Source: Calendula officinalis (Eukaryota > Streptophyta > Magnoliopsida > Asterales > Asteraceae). From it: DNA of 64,000 bases. Position 1 is the stretch's first letter, and the number at the start of each line of letters is the position of its first letter. The DNA lies in assembly GCA_963853835.1 (NCBI GenBank), contig OY970834.1, positions 41,323,257 to 41,387,256 of the forward strand, given 5' to 3'. The notes below the pieces were generated by a model. It made no database searches, was not told the DNA's origin, and was given only the letters and a program-made list of their open reading frames with translations. The position numbers and the translations under genes are program-made. Shown piece after piece: positions 48,851-59,602 of this stretch.

Positions 48851-49173
48851 TAGGGGTGATTATCGGACCAAAACCGAACCGAACCGATAACCGATAACGA
48901 TGAATTTTCAAAACCGAAACCGAACCGATAACATGTTATCGGTTTTGGTTCGGTTCGGATTCGGTCAGTTTTCGGTTCGGTTTGGTTATTTTATGCCAAA
49001 TGTTCATCATTTTCCGAAAACCGAACCGAACCGAACCGATTGAACCGATAACCGATAACGACGAATTTTCAAAACCGAAACCGAACCGATAACAACTTAT
49101 CGGTTTCGGTTCGGTTCGTTTTCGGTCGGTTTTCGATTCGGTTCGGTTTTTTCGGTCCAAATGCTCACCCCTA
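48851..49173. mobile_element. hAT MITE with ACCGAACCGATAACC subterminal repeats
   Basis: The ends TAGGGGTGA and TCACCCCTA are flanked by an exact 8-bp duplication, GTGGTGCG (48843-48850 and 49174-49181). The interior is almost entirely repeats of CCGAACCGATAACCGATAAC on one arm and the inverted TTATCGGTTTTGGTTCGGTT type on the other. It is 323 bp and non-coding; small open frames on the minus strand come from the repeats. Confidence 0.95.
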
Positions 49174-49852
49174 GTGGTGCGAACCGCTAAATTATTTATT
49201 TTGCTTTAAAACAAACTGATGTCCCATAGAGCAGAGGACATTGAGATATCATTCTTGGCGGAGATTGATAATAATAAAATTTTCTGGTGTAAATTATGTA
49301 AAAGTAATACCTTGTTAGAACTTATTTTCTCGTCGTGAGAGGGCCGAGTATGATTGCGAGCACGAGTTGGACGACCGAGCACCATGTCGAGATCATCTGT
49401 CACCACCAAACCAAAGCGTAACAAATCTCCAAGTGAAGTTGAATCGGAGATTCAACGTAACGTTAAAAAAGCTGAGTGCAGCGTGTCCAAATACGAGAGC
49501 AAGAAGACGCCTTCAGTAGAGTATCGTGGGTTATTTTGTACTTATTATCGACATCCTTTTCGTTTTGAGATAAACCGAGTTCCTTAGAGAGCGTTTCGAT
49601 TTTATTTATTTTAACCTTATCAGTTTGCGCCATTTGAGACAAAGGAATTGTAAGAGCAGTCGCGGGAAGCGGAGTTCATTCTGATCGGGTAGTTTCCCTA
49701 AAGAGTTTCATTTTATTCTTAACCTCTTTGTGTCTCCCCATTTGAGGATGTGTGTCGTTGGCGGGCTTGAGTCTAAGATGCGAGGTCGCCATCCTGAGCT
49801 ATTTTCCGAGTAATGACTTCGGGGACGAAGTCTGATTCAAGTAGAGTTGAGT

Positions 49853-52724
49853 TGTAACGCCCTGAAATTATATTAATGAAATAATATTATTTTAATGACG
49901 TTTTATTATTTAAAATTAATTCTATCCTATTTTGATGACCTGTAGTAAAGACGGTTCGTTCTTATTAGACGTTATATAAATTACACATGTCCGGAGAATT
50001 AATTAAACGGTTAGTATTATGTAACAAAACTTTTAAGTGTACGTCTCGAGTTGTAATTTAGTTGAGTAAATTGGGCCGGCCAATAGGCCAAGGTCCGAAC
50101 CCTTGTCTTCTAATTGTTTTGGAGCCTGGCGATTTGAAGAGAGGCTAGAGGGCCCGAAGTTATTCTAATTGGAGTTCTAGTTTCATCTAAGCCTTAAACT
50201 CATTATATTTAAACTCAATTGGTACCCTAATCACCTAAATCTTTTGTCAGCCGCTGGCCCCCTCCCATTCGTCACTGCCAAAGTTGGAGCAAGCAGATGA
50301 GTCAATCTGGAGCAAGCAACCACCGCCATTTTCCTTTTCTTTTATTCATTCCGGCAGAGACTAAAACAACCACCGCTATTTCCCTTTCTCTTTTATTGAT
50401 TTCCGGCAAACACCAAGTAGCCACCGCCACCATTTGTTCCGTCGTCGGCAGCAAGCGAGAGAGCTGCTGCAGCCGCTGGGTTCGAATAGTAGGGATTCGA
50501 GTGGGAGACCGACCAAGAGCTTTGGAGAATCAAGCAAGGGTGAATGGTTGATGGAGACCGAGTGTTTCCTTAGCCCATGCGTCAAGAACTGCACAACAAC
50601 AAAGAGCTGTAATCGGTAATTCTCATTCACGTTTCTTATTCTGTTTCTAGCATTCATCCTAATTCTAACCGAGTACTTTTGGGGGCTGCGGGAATGGAGC
50701 AGCAGTCAAGAAAGACAGGTGGAGTGATTATCAAGTGGTGTAGCAGATTTGTCGAACAACCTTCTATCGGGTTTGATGGTCACAATCAAGGAAGGGCGTG
50801 TTGAAGGGAACCTTCGGTATATAACTCTTCAATCCCTATACGTATTGTTTCTTTAATTCCGTGTGATCTAATCGTCGGTGAGTGTAACCTACGGGACTGA
50901 GCAGATTTGGAAGCTAGCAGGTGTTGAGATTTCCACCGACCCGGGTTTTGGCTTAATCGAATTATGTTTAGAACCATGAGTTGGTGTCATGGTTCAATCT
51001 GTTTTGGCGTTGGGAATTCTGTTCTATCAAGCCTTGTCGGGACTGATTTTGATGACCTGTTTGGGTAATGATTATTCGTCTTGTTCGTGTTCCTTTCGTT
51101 GAGTATTAATAGTATTGTTGTTGCCCCGTTTTGTTTATCAAATCCGTTTTGTTATGAGATGTTTCGGTGACATTTGTACTTTGTTTCCATCTAGTTGTCG
51201 AGTTTAAATCTCTGGATCTCGGGTTGGGTAAAAGCCTTTGCTATAACGAGACGTTTTATAAATCGAGAAACCCGGAAACCGAACCTTTAGGTTCTTGGTT
51301 TCCTTAAACCGGAATGATTGCAAATAATGAGCTAGATAACTCCTAAACATAATTTCTGAGATAAAATAAGTTTCGGGGCTGTCGGGTGTCCCGGGACTGA
51401 ACGGGTTGATGTCGGGATTGTAAAGCGGGTTTTATAAAAACACTAAATTTTGGGCAGACTCTGTTGGTCATGTTCAGGTCTGTTTTTCTCACACTTAAAA
51501 ACGTTTCTGAATTTTTGGCTCGCGTTGGTCTCTAGTTTTCTGAGTCCTCTTTCCGTTTCCGCTGACGGATCGTCGATCTGAGTTACTGTTTAAAAGTTAT
51601 GACCATTTTAATACGCTGCTGTCAGAATTTCTACCTGTGCAGCTATGCTGTTTTGTGAGCCTGTTTAGAGGCCCTTAGATTTCGTTTTTGGGCAGAAGCC
51701 ACCTGAGAGTGTTTTGTAGTATTCCAAGTCTAGTTTCAGTGGTAAAAGTTTGGGACAAATCTAATGAACGGTTTGGGAGTTATGACCGTTTCCGTAAGAG
51801 TTATGAGTGCTGCCAAATCCTGTTGGGAATAACTTTGAGCCGAGTTTTAATACGAGTCTTGTTATGCATTGTAGGATCCTTTAGGAGCTGAATCGTGACC
51901 TTGTGCGTGCCAAGGACTTCTAGGAGCTTACGTTTATTCGAGGTGGGTAATGTCACTATAAACTTGTACTTACTTTCGATTCATGATTATGTGCTATATG
52001 TTATGAATTGTCTTGTTGATTGAGCTTGAGTATTGATTGTGCGATTTATCTGAGTTATCTGTGATCTGAGTTATCTGGTTATTGAGTTATCTGTGATACT
52101 TGACTTGACACCGAAGAGCACTGGTGTCAGATGTTTGTCTTGGCACCGAAGAGTACTCGTGCCAGACGTTTTGACTCAACACCGAAGAGTACAGGTGTTG
52201 AGCCTTGAGGTGGTGTGAGGCGGGTCGAGGTTGATCTCTCGGCCCAAGTCACACTAGCGCGCTATATAAATTAAAATCTGAGTAATAAAATCTGAGAAAT
52301 AAATTTGAGTAACTAAGAATTGAGTAGAGTCTTTAGGGATCACTTATGTGGTGTGGATTGTTTGTATGTGTATGTTTATTGTGTTGATTATTCACTCAGC
52401 GGTGGCGGACCCCAAACACTCCACCCCCCCCCCCCATTTTGCAGGTACTAGCAGGGCAAAGAGAAGGTCAATGGTTGATGAGTTGCGTTTCGGTTTCATG
52501 TTTTGGATTTAGAGTTATGTTTGTCGAGTCAAACGATTTTAAAATCATATTTATTATTCCGCATTTAAAACCTTTTATTTATTCCGCATTTAAAACCATG
52601 AGACGGTTTATTTTTTTATTTTCAATGAGATGGGACCGTTTGTTTACTTGTACTTTTGGGGAAAATGTTTTATTTTATTTATTAATTTTTTTTTAAATAT
52701 CCCCATGATTTTTGGGATGTTACA
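49853..52724 (+). repeat. right LTR of element C
   Basis: 2872 bp from TGTAACGCCC to GGGATGTTACA. It carries the unoccupied copia E site (50907-50922) and the triple hairpin (52106-52202). Compared with the left LTR it lacks about 100 bp near its start and has a C-run (about 52425-52435) and different sequence before GCAGGTACTAGC. Small open frames shared with the left LTR (such as 50297-50551) are not genes. Confidence 0.92.
52106..52202 (+). repeat. three tandem hairpins with a common loop, right LTR of element C
   Basis: These are the counterpart of the module at 43787-43883. Stems TGACACC/GGTGTCA and TGGCAC/GTGCCA are kept. The third stem is one pair longer here, CTCAACACC/GGTGTTGAG. All three loops contain CGAAGAG(C/T)AC. 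Confidence 0.8.
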
Positions 52725-53050
52725 GATCAAAATCAAAGCCAAGCATAAATCCGCTCTAATGCTCTTCTATTCTAGGCCCCGCATATCTCTATCCATGCGT
52801 ACCTATATCTTTGATCCCGAACCTGAATACATAGCAAAAACAACAAGTAGTACGTGAGACACAAAAATGTTTCGTGAGCTACATGGGTTTAGACCCCGAT
52901 AAAACAAACAAGTATCACATTATATATAAACATATAATCATGGTGAGTTATATATATTTTTTTCGGAATTTTTTGAAATTTTTATGAGGTGTCCTCGCGG
53001 GTCATCACCGTTTTTTGAGTCCTCACAGGATCCACTTCTATATATATATA

Positions 53051-54931
53051 GGGTCGAGTTATATTGAGAACCCTGATTTCAAAAAGAACTCTGAGAACTC
53101 TTATTAACCAATCAGAATTTAATAAATTAATTTTAATTTATTTATTTCATATTAATTATTTAGGGGTATTTAGGACATTTTACCAAAAACAAAAATATTT
53201 CCTTTTTTGAATTTTCCTAAAATTTAGGAATTATTTTCGAAAATTTATTGTTATTTTGCCATTTTTGTTGAGCCGGTTGTGCATATATGTTTCTTTTTTT
53301 ATAACTAGTGTTACATGTAGGTTGTGCATATATGTTGAGACAGTTGTGCATATTGAACATATATGTAACATAAAACCAACGTGTTTAACAAACAAAGGTA
53401 TGTGATCCAAATTTTACAAAATTGATAGAGCAAACATAATACATACATGTCAACTAATCCATACAAAACGTCAAATTCAAAAAACACATATATGTATTCA
53501 AGCAATAACATATATGCATCCAAATTGTTGCTGGTGTGCAATAACATATATCCCCCTTTTGAATCAACTTTCTTCTTTATATATCCTAACACAAAATGCT
53601 CATATCCTCTTGTTCCTCTTGTATAACTTGTCAATTTTCCTTGTACCACTTACTACAAAACATAAAAAAGAACATATATGTTTATCAAGAATACATATAC
53701 AAACTAATCAAGAACGAAACCTAATAAGAACCCGACATAATTAAACAAAATCAGACCTTCACAATAGTCAAAGAACACAAACTAAAATGAAAAAAATAAT
53801 ATCCAAACCAACATGATTAAACCGACCCAGATCTTCATTACAGTCGAGAACAAAAATATTGCAGAAATAGTCCTTTCACTTCCCTCTTTAAATTAAAAGT
53901 GCAATCATAAATCATTATGTCAACTGCAAAACTAATAGCAACTAATTTAAACAATCAAAGAAAATACTATAAAAAACAAATGGAAATACCATAAGAAAAT
54001 AACTTTAAACATGAGCAAAAATTATAATAAAAAATCACCAAATATGATTTTTTCAATTGCAAAAGTACAAATCAAAATATGTAAAATCTTCTAAAAAAGT
54101 ACGAATCAAGATTGTTTTTAAGTGCAAAAATCTTTTGGGTGATTTAATTTCCTTTCAAAAACAAATCCAAAACTAATAGTATTTTTATGACATTAAATAT
54201 TAAAAAATCAAAGTGGATATCATCAGACATTACTAACTTGCGCAATACATATTATTGATGCATCCTCATATTCAAGATCAAAGCAAAAATAAGTAAGAAT
54301 ACCTTGCGATGTTACTATGGAGGTTGCCGGCAACTGCTGCTCCCAACAACCTACTTCAGTCCACCACTTCCGCCACGGATTTTACCAACCAACAGCCTTT
54401 TTTCGCGCCGAACCACCAAAATCCAACCACCGCCGCTCCAAGACCCAACAACAGCCACGTCGGCGGAGAACCACCGACGCCTAACATATTTCGTTGACCG
54501 ATCACCGCCGGGATCTGAAGCTTACTTCGAATCTTCATCTAACTTGATATTCAAAACATCGCCGGATCCGCCATCATCAGACGATTTTTGAGATTGTATG
54601 TAGAGAGAGATTGAGATGTATGTAGACGGAGATTCGAATTTTGAGAGAAACAAATCTTGAGAAATCAATGGACGTAGAGAGAGAAACTATTTTGAATTAA
54701 TGTTTACTAAAATTGTGGAACGGTTTTTAGACTTTACTAATTTATTATTATTTTTTAAATTAAAATTACTACCATACCCTTTTCATTTAATTATTAATAT
54801 AATTATAGTTTGATTTATTTACGAAAATACCATAACAGATCTTAACCGTTAATCTTAAATCTAATGGTGTAGATTGGTTAATTAAAAGTTCTCAGAGTTC
54901 TTTTTGAAATCAGAGTTCTCAATATAGTCCT

Positions 54932-54935
<4 letters not shown>
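53051..54935. mobile_element. 1.9-kb terminal-inverted-repeat element in a TA microsatellite
   Basis: The left arm from GGGTCGAGTTATATTGAGAA through TTTCAAAAAGAACTCTGAGA and the reverse complement of the right arm match for about 50 bases with few differences. TA repeats flank both sides. The long imperfect inverted repeats suggest a Mutator-like element. No transposase was recognised. A GC-richer frame at 54304-54591 (95 codons, Pro/Thr/Ser-rich, no domain recognised) may be a captured exon. Confidence 0.8.

Positions 54936-54985
<50 letters not shown>
54936..54985. repeat. TA microsatellite
   Basis: About 48 bases of alternating TA separating two inverted-repeat elements. It is part of the TA tract of the gypsy B LTR. 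Confidence 0.85.
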
Positions 54986-54989
<4 letters not shown>

Positions 54990-55303
54990 CCGATTCAGCG
55001 CAGAACCGTTTAAAGGTGCAGAACCGCAGAACCATCCTAAAATCCAATGTTTTCTATGTTATACATAAGGTGTACATTTTTATACACGCTATAACACATT
55101 TATACATTCAATGTTTTCAATTTTTTATACACATAATATATAAATATATTTATATATTATTTGTATAAAAAATTGGAAACATTGGATGTTAGGATGGTTA
55201 CAGCGTGTATGAAAATTTAAAGCTTATGTATAACATAGAAAACATTGGATGTTAGGATGGTTCTGCGGTTCTGCAGCTTTAAACGGTTCTGCGTTGAATC
55301 GGG

Positions 55304-55306
<3 letters not shown>
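54986..55306. mobile_element. 321-bp MITE in the TA microsatellite
   Basis: The left arm (GGGTCCGATTCAGCGCAGAA, GAACCGCAGAACCATCCTAA, CCAATGTTTTCTATGTTATA) and the right arm are inverted copies over about 95 bases. The element can fold almost end to end. TA repeats flank both ends. A reading frame of poly(Ile-Tyr) over the flanking TA tract is not a gene. Confidence 0.88.

Positions 55307-55367
<61 letters not shown>
55307..55367. repeat. TA microsatellite
   Basis: About 60 bases of uninterrupted TA between the 321-bp MITE and the next fragment. Confidence 0.9.
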
Positions 55368-55371
<4 letters not shown>

Positions 55372-55475
55372 TAGAATTAGAATCAGACCCAATTAAGGCT
55401 ACAAAACCAGCAGAACTCAATCTAAACCATTGATTTTTGAAATGAAATGATTATGTATTTGATGAGGGACCCCCA
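55368..55475. mobile_element. one end of a third TA-targeted element
   Basis: It begins AGTGTAGAATTAGAATCAGA right after the TA tract and runs to GAGGGACCCCC before TATATG. The opening resembles the ends of the two neighbouring TA-flanked elements (AGTG/AGGG plus GATTC- or AGAATCAGA-like words). No matching second end was found, so it is probably a fragment. Confidence 0.4.
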
Positions 55476-56571
55476 TATATGTATATGTGTATATATATAT
55501 ATATACATACATATATCATCATCATACATTTAGCCACCCTATTGTGACTCTATCATTCTTGCCTCCCTAGCAAGTATATCTAGTTATCCGGAACATCTCC
55601 AAATAACCCATCATCTCACATACTTATTAATCGGGGATCCCCCGCCTTAATAAGCCTTATGATAACGGCAAGAGGGAATCGTCCAATCTACCATTACCCG
55701 ACTTCTATCCGGATCACGTCCGGTTAGCAAGCCTCCTATCACATGATGGTCATGGGTCGATGCCCAATCCGCCCCATCCAAAGTGACCGGGTATCCCCCG
55801 AATCACCGCCAATCTATCACTCATCATAACTTCTCGAGTTATTCCATATAAGCCCTTAGCTATCTCATAAATCATCAAACAAGTTAGTTTTAATATTCAT
55901 AATAATATATAACTAACTCTACATACTAATAGTCTACATAATTAATCAAATAGACCAAATCACAAGTAAGAAAACATATTTCAATGGCTATGTACTCAGT
56001 AAAGTCCACACGTACTCACCTTAGCAAATAGTGCTCCAAATGTGTTCTTCACACCCAATCATTTTGCTTCAACAAGCTAGCACCTTCCAAGACTTCACCA
56101 AAGCCTATCATCATATTCACAACTTCTTCAACAACAAAACTACTAATAATAAACCCCTTTTATCACTAAAACCCTTTGATAACACTTTCCCCCAATTTGG
56201 ATGATTTCCAAAACCCTAGGTTTTACCAAAACTTAAGATTCTTACAAATCTTAACCATACACTTGTTTCCTTTGTTAAAATACCATCTTTTAAGTGTATA
56301 CAACATTTATTCAACCATTAATCAAAAACCCAAGAACTAGGATTTCAAACCCAAGCCTCAAAATCCATAGATCTAAAGTTACAATGATCAAAGAATGAAG
56401 ATATAACTTTAATCTTCAACTAGGAGTGAAGAATCACGAGATTTGACCAAGAAATCGGCTCCAAATGTTGTCTTCCACTCAAAAATGTATACTCACTTGT
56501 AGAGAGAAGAACTAGGGTTTGTGTTGGCATCAAATGAGCAAAAATCCGACTTAAATGCTGTTCAGACCATC

Positions 56572-56717
56572 TTCGTGCCACGAACCCAATCTTCATGACA
56601 CGAAGTTCGGCGGGTTGCCCACTCGTGACACGAATCCAAATCTTCGCGTACCCTGACGACACGAAAACAAGTTTCTGTCTCACTTCGTGCCACGAATCCC
56701 AATCTTCGTGGCACGAA
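56572..56717. repeat. array of TTCGTGNCACGAA palindromes, second LTR copy
   Basis: Same array as at 29191-29336, with TTCGTGCCACGAA at 56572-56584 and TTCGTGGCACGAA at 56705-56717 framing several partial copies. Point differences from the other LTR restore one palindrome (CTTCGTGCCACGAA near 56685-56696, where the other LTR has CTTCTTGCC). Confidence 0.75.
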
Positions 56718-57222
56718 CCTGTGCTGCACTTTTTTTTGTTTAATTCGACTCGGTTTCGTCCATAACTTTCTCATACGATATCCAAATGACACGAAACCAA
56801 TTCCTACGTTCTTTAAACGATTTATCCTTATTTATCATATTTTTATAAAATTTATTTATTTATAAATTTTGGGTCATTACATATACTATACATATATATG
56901 TATATAACATAATATAAAAATGAAGTGTTTACATAATATATTAAATAATATAAATAAATAAAAAAGTCTATACATTTTGTGTATATGGGAGCTTAAATGA
57001 GCTTAATCGAGCCGAGCCCGAACCTGCGAAAACTTAAACGAGCCTAGCCCGAGCTTTACATATAAGGCTCGAAACGAGCCGAGCTCGAGCTCCTTAAAAC
57101 TTAAACGAGCCGAGCTCGAACCTAGTCGAGCTCGGGCTCGGCTCGGCTCATTTACACCCCTAGAAATGCCTCAAATTAATTGATAATCAATTGATAATTA
57201 ATATACTTAATTTTAATATTTA

Positions 57223-59301
57223 CGAGGCAACATGGCCCGTGCGATGCACGGGCTTTGTTCATTATAAAGAGTTATTGAAGGTAAATCATATACATCGTAT
57301 TGGTGTAACGGACAAATACTAAAAGCAAGATTGCTAACATGTGTATCTTTGATTGCGAGTAGTCTACTAAAAAACAAAGTGCGTGGGGGGAACAAGCAAA
57401 GTAATAAAACCATTATCGCTTTTCTAGCGCAACACAAAACATGTTATTTATAACATATAAGTGATACTATGAAGAACTTCCTGGTTTGTCTTTTATAACC
57501 AAAACTATGAATTCACGATGATATATCTTCAACTAATGCCGGTTAATGCAAACATTATGTCAGACTTTTTGTTGTACTTTTCTCTCAAAAGCACATAATA
57601 AATAATAGAAATCCATACGAATACAAAAACGTGCGTCTATCTAATAAAAAATACTAACAAAATCTTCATCTAATACAAAAACACTACAAAAACTCTCTCG
57701 CATGTTATTGAATATTTACTTGAATTTAATTAAATTTACTACTATTATTTATGTTAAACGCTTTGCATAATTTATTACATTTATTCATGAGCATCATATT
57801 TGACAAAATCTCATTTTTTTAAAATAGAATTTAATACAACATCAACCTTGAAACTCAAATTCTTATGATAAATATAGAATATAGATATACTTGATACAAA
57901 TCAATAGGTGTGAGCATGGGGCGGTTTGAGTCGGTTTTTGACTAAAACCAAACCCCGAACGGAACACTTCGGTTTTTAAGAATTACAAACGGTTTGGTAT
58001 CGGTTTTTTCGGTTTCGATTTTTCGGTCTTTTACAATAAATCGGTTCAGCTTCAATTTTTATATAACGGCGACGTACTAATTGGATTCAAATTAAAATAA
58101 CAAATCAAATGAATGAAGCAGCAATATGTAACCACTAACATGATAAAATGTAATAATGTGTGATAATATTACACATAATCTTATATACTATAACTATTAG
58201 ATTATTATATATTATAATTTTAGCACAAAGTGTACATAAACAACCAATAACAATTTTATAGATATACAAAAGAGGTTGTATAATTTTAAACAAAAACAAC
58301 TAACATACTCTCTCTATAAAACAAAACCATAAAGACTTCATCTCTTTGTTGTTTACTCCATATGTTAGATGTTTCTTTTGGATGCACCTTAAAGTGTTAA
58401 AAATTTTAGAACATGAAAATGAGTATTTATAGATTCTAATGTGTAAGATTTATGACACTTGAAAAGTCCCAATTTATTGAACTTATTATCATTATTTATA
58501 TTTATTTCAAAACTTTTGATCTTACAATTTAGTGAGTTTTTCAAATTATTATTAAAATCAATTCATTACTATAATTTATGTTTAAACTCTTAATTTTACA
58601 ACTTTTGAGTTTCTTAATCTTTATTAACATTATATGTTTAACATTATAATAAATGCAACATTAAAATGGAACTCAATTTTTATATATATAGATAAAAAAA
58701 ATATAATCAATATATTTTATGGATCCATTCAAAACACGTTTTAAATGGTTTTACTTTCTTTTTTTTACTTTCTACGAAATCACCCATTTACATGATATAT
58801 TAATCAGCAACGTAAAATTAATAAGAGTTTTATTAATGACAGTCCTTAGGGTTGTCTCTAACATGTTTAAAATGATTGTACATTCATTGATAGAGTAGTA
58901 ATCCTAAAGTTCAAGGGGCGGTTTTTATATTAGTTTTACTATATTATTGACAGCCCTAAAACTGTCATTATCATTTTCCAATTAATAATCATAAAAGTTT
59001 TTAACTTTCGGTGTAATCGGAGCCCTTAAGAAAAGGTAGTTGGACCTATAAATAAACTGATACTCAATCCAAAGGTATATATGGTTGTGTTAGGAGGAAA
59101 CTTGTAGGGAAAAATTTTGCAATTATTAGTTAAAACTTTAGACGAAAGTTTAACAATTGATTAATCAAACTTTATTTATGTTTGCATGTTTTGTGCTTTA
59201 ACACTCAATTAAACCTGGGTTATAAATTAAAGTATATGTTAGCATTATTAAAGCCCAATATATCTCCACAATAAAGCCCAATAAGTCCACTTTATAATAG
59301 A
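57223..59301 (-). mobile_element. possible second Helitron with altered ends
   Basis: On the minus strand the 3' end has the hairpin GCCCGTGCATCGCACGGGC (57235-57253) followed by CATGTTGCCTCG|T, where CTCG replaces the usual CTAG. A candidate 5' end, TCTATTATAAAG, starts at 59301 and resembles the Helitron at 45645, but the base before it is G rather than A. No Rep/helicase frame was seen. The interior includes a GGCGGTTTGAG/CGGTTT-rich stretch near 57905-58045 that may be half of a hAT MITE. Confidence 0.35.
58825..58979. mobile_element. Mutator-like MITE
   Basis: A 9-bp duplication, AATTAATAA, is at 58816-58824 and 58980-58988. The terminal arms read GAGTTTTATTAATGACAG and, in reverse complement, GGAAAATGATAATGACAG, continuing into (C)TTAGGG(T/C)TGTC. 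This end design (GGAAAATG followed by a palindrome-prone TTAGGG block) parallels the element at 14282-14477. Confidence 0.75.
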
Positions 59302-59602
59302 CTAGCACGAAAGTCGTAACCCCAGAAACTTCAGGAATGTTATCGATTACTCGATTATTCAATGATATCGGAAAACGCTACTGGTCTCTCCGGCAGTCCA
59401 CCGTTTCTGTTCAAACCACCGGCGATTGATCGCATGTTAACAATTTATAATATTTCCTCTGTTTTTATAACGGTTAAATTATGCGGTGTCTTGAATTTTG
59501 ATCTGCAAGTGAATAATTAATGTTCAGTTTACGTGACGTGATTAAAAATGCACTTTTACTTATAATTCCTTACTTCTAAAATCTTAAAACCTACATTAGA
59601 GG
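59302..59602. other. short intergenic stretch, no gene established
   Basis: A GC-richer patch at 59330-59435 includes an ATG with about 30 sense codons (starting MLSITRLFNDIGKRYW) and a stop. It has the look of a mitochondrial presequence exon, but no donor site or further exon was found. It could be a gene fragment. Confidence 0.35.

Larger units (their letters stand above)
44364..49852 (+). other. interior of element C, no protein gene
   Basis: It begins with the primer-binding site TTGGTATCAGAGC at 44366-44378 and continues as a purine-rich, GAGTTAA-like low-complexity stretch to 45644. The Helitron and the hAT MITE occupy 45645-48808 and 48851-49173. The last 680 bases lead to GGGGACGAAGTCTGATTCAA and the right LTR. 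No gag or pol frame was found. A 77-codon frame at 49354-49587 has no recognisable domain. Confidence 0.7.
33941..52724 (+). mobile_element. large non-coding gypsy-type LTR element (element C)
   Basis: The LTRs begin TGTAACGCCCTG and end GGGATGTTACA. Target duplications are GATAA (33936-33940) and GATCA (52725-52729), one mismatch apart. Intact LTR length is about 2.9 kb (right copy 49853-52724). The interior, once the nested Helitron and hAT are removed, is only about 2 kb and has no gag or pol. Long LTRs with a short non-coding interior are typical of LARD-type derivatives, which depend on other elements for movement. Confidence 0.9.
24698..56881 (-). mobile_element. Ty3/gypsy LTR element (element B), minus strand, gag and protease remnant only
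   Basis: It is flanked by the 5-bp duplication TATAC (24693-24697 and 56882-56886). The LTRs are 24698-29500 and 33801-56881, both enlarged by later insertions; their own length is about 1.8 kb. Read on the minus strand they begin TGTAACGACCC or TGTAATGACCC and end GGTGTTACA. The interior is 29501-33800. It has a gag gene, a broken protease, and then about 2.5 kb without reverse transcriptase, RNase H or integrase. It is therefore non-autonomous. Confidence 0.92.
33801..56881 (-). repeat. gypsy B LTR (5' LTR in element orientation), heavily interrupted
   Basis: LTR sequence is present at 33801-33940, 52725-about 52930 and about 55510-56881, colinear with the other LTR. It was interrupted first by element C (33941-52724), leaving GATAA and GATCA duplications; the sister LTR reads ATAGATCAAAACC across that site. 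It was also interrupted by a cluster of elements in its TA repeat. Confidence 0.9.
24450..57162. mobile_element. hAT non-autonomous element split by 32 kb of nested insertions
   Basis: The left end TAGGGGTG is at 24450 and the right end CACCCCTA closes at 57162. An 8-bp target duplication, GAAATGCC, is present at 24442-24449 and 57163-57170. Terminal TAGGGGTG and 8-bp duplications are hAT hallmarks. Both arms are packed with GAGCCGAGC/GAGCTCG words (24470-24620 and 57005-57150). Without the insert the element would be only about 520 bp, so it is a MITE-sized hAT. The two halves are 24450-24697 and 56882-57162. Confidence 0.93.

Noticed and set aside
49354..49587. 77-codon frame with basic residues near the end of element C interior
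   Set aside because: No gag or other motif; the position before the polypurine tract is normally non-coding in such elements.
53311..53649. 112-codon minus-strand frame inside the TA-flanked element
   Set aside because: Hydrophobic, Tyr/Leu/Cys-rich and AT-driven, with no transposase or other motif; kept only as part of the element.
59341..59434. Short frame MLSITRLFNDIGKRYW... as a new gene start
   Set aside because: It stops after about 30 codons with no convincing donor or downstream exon.
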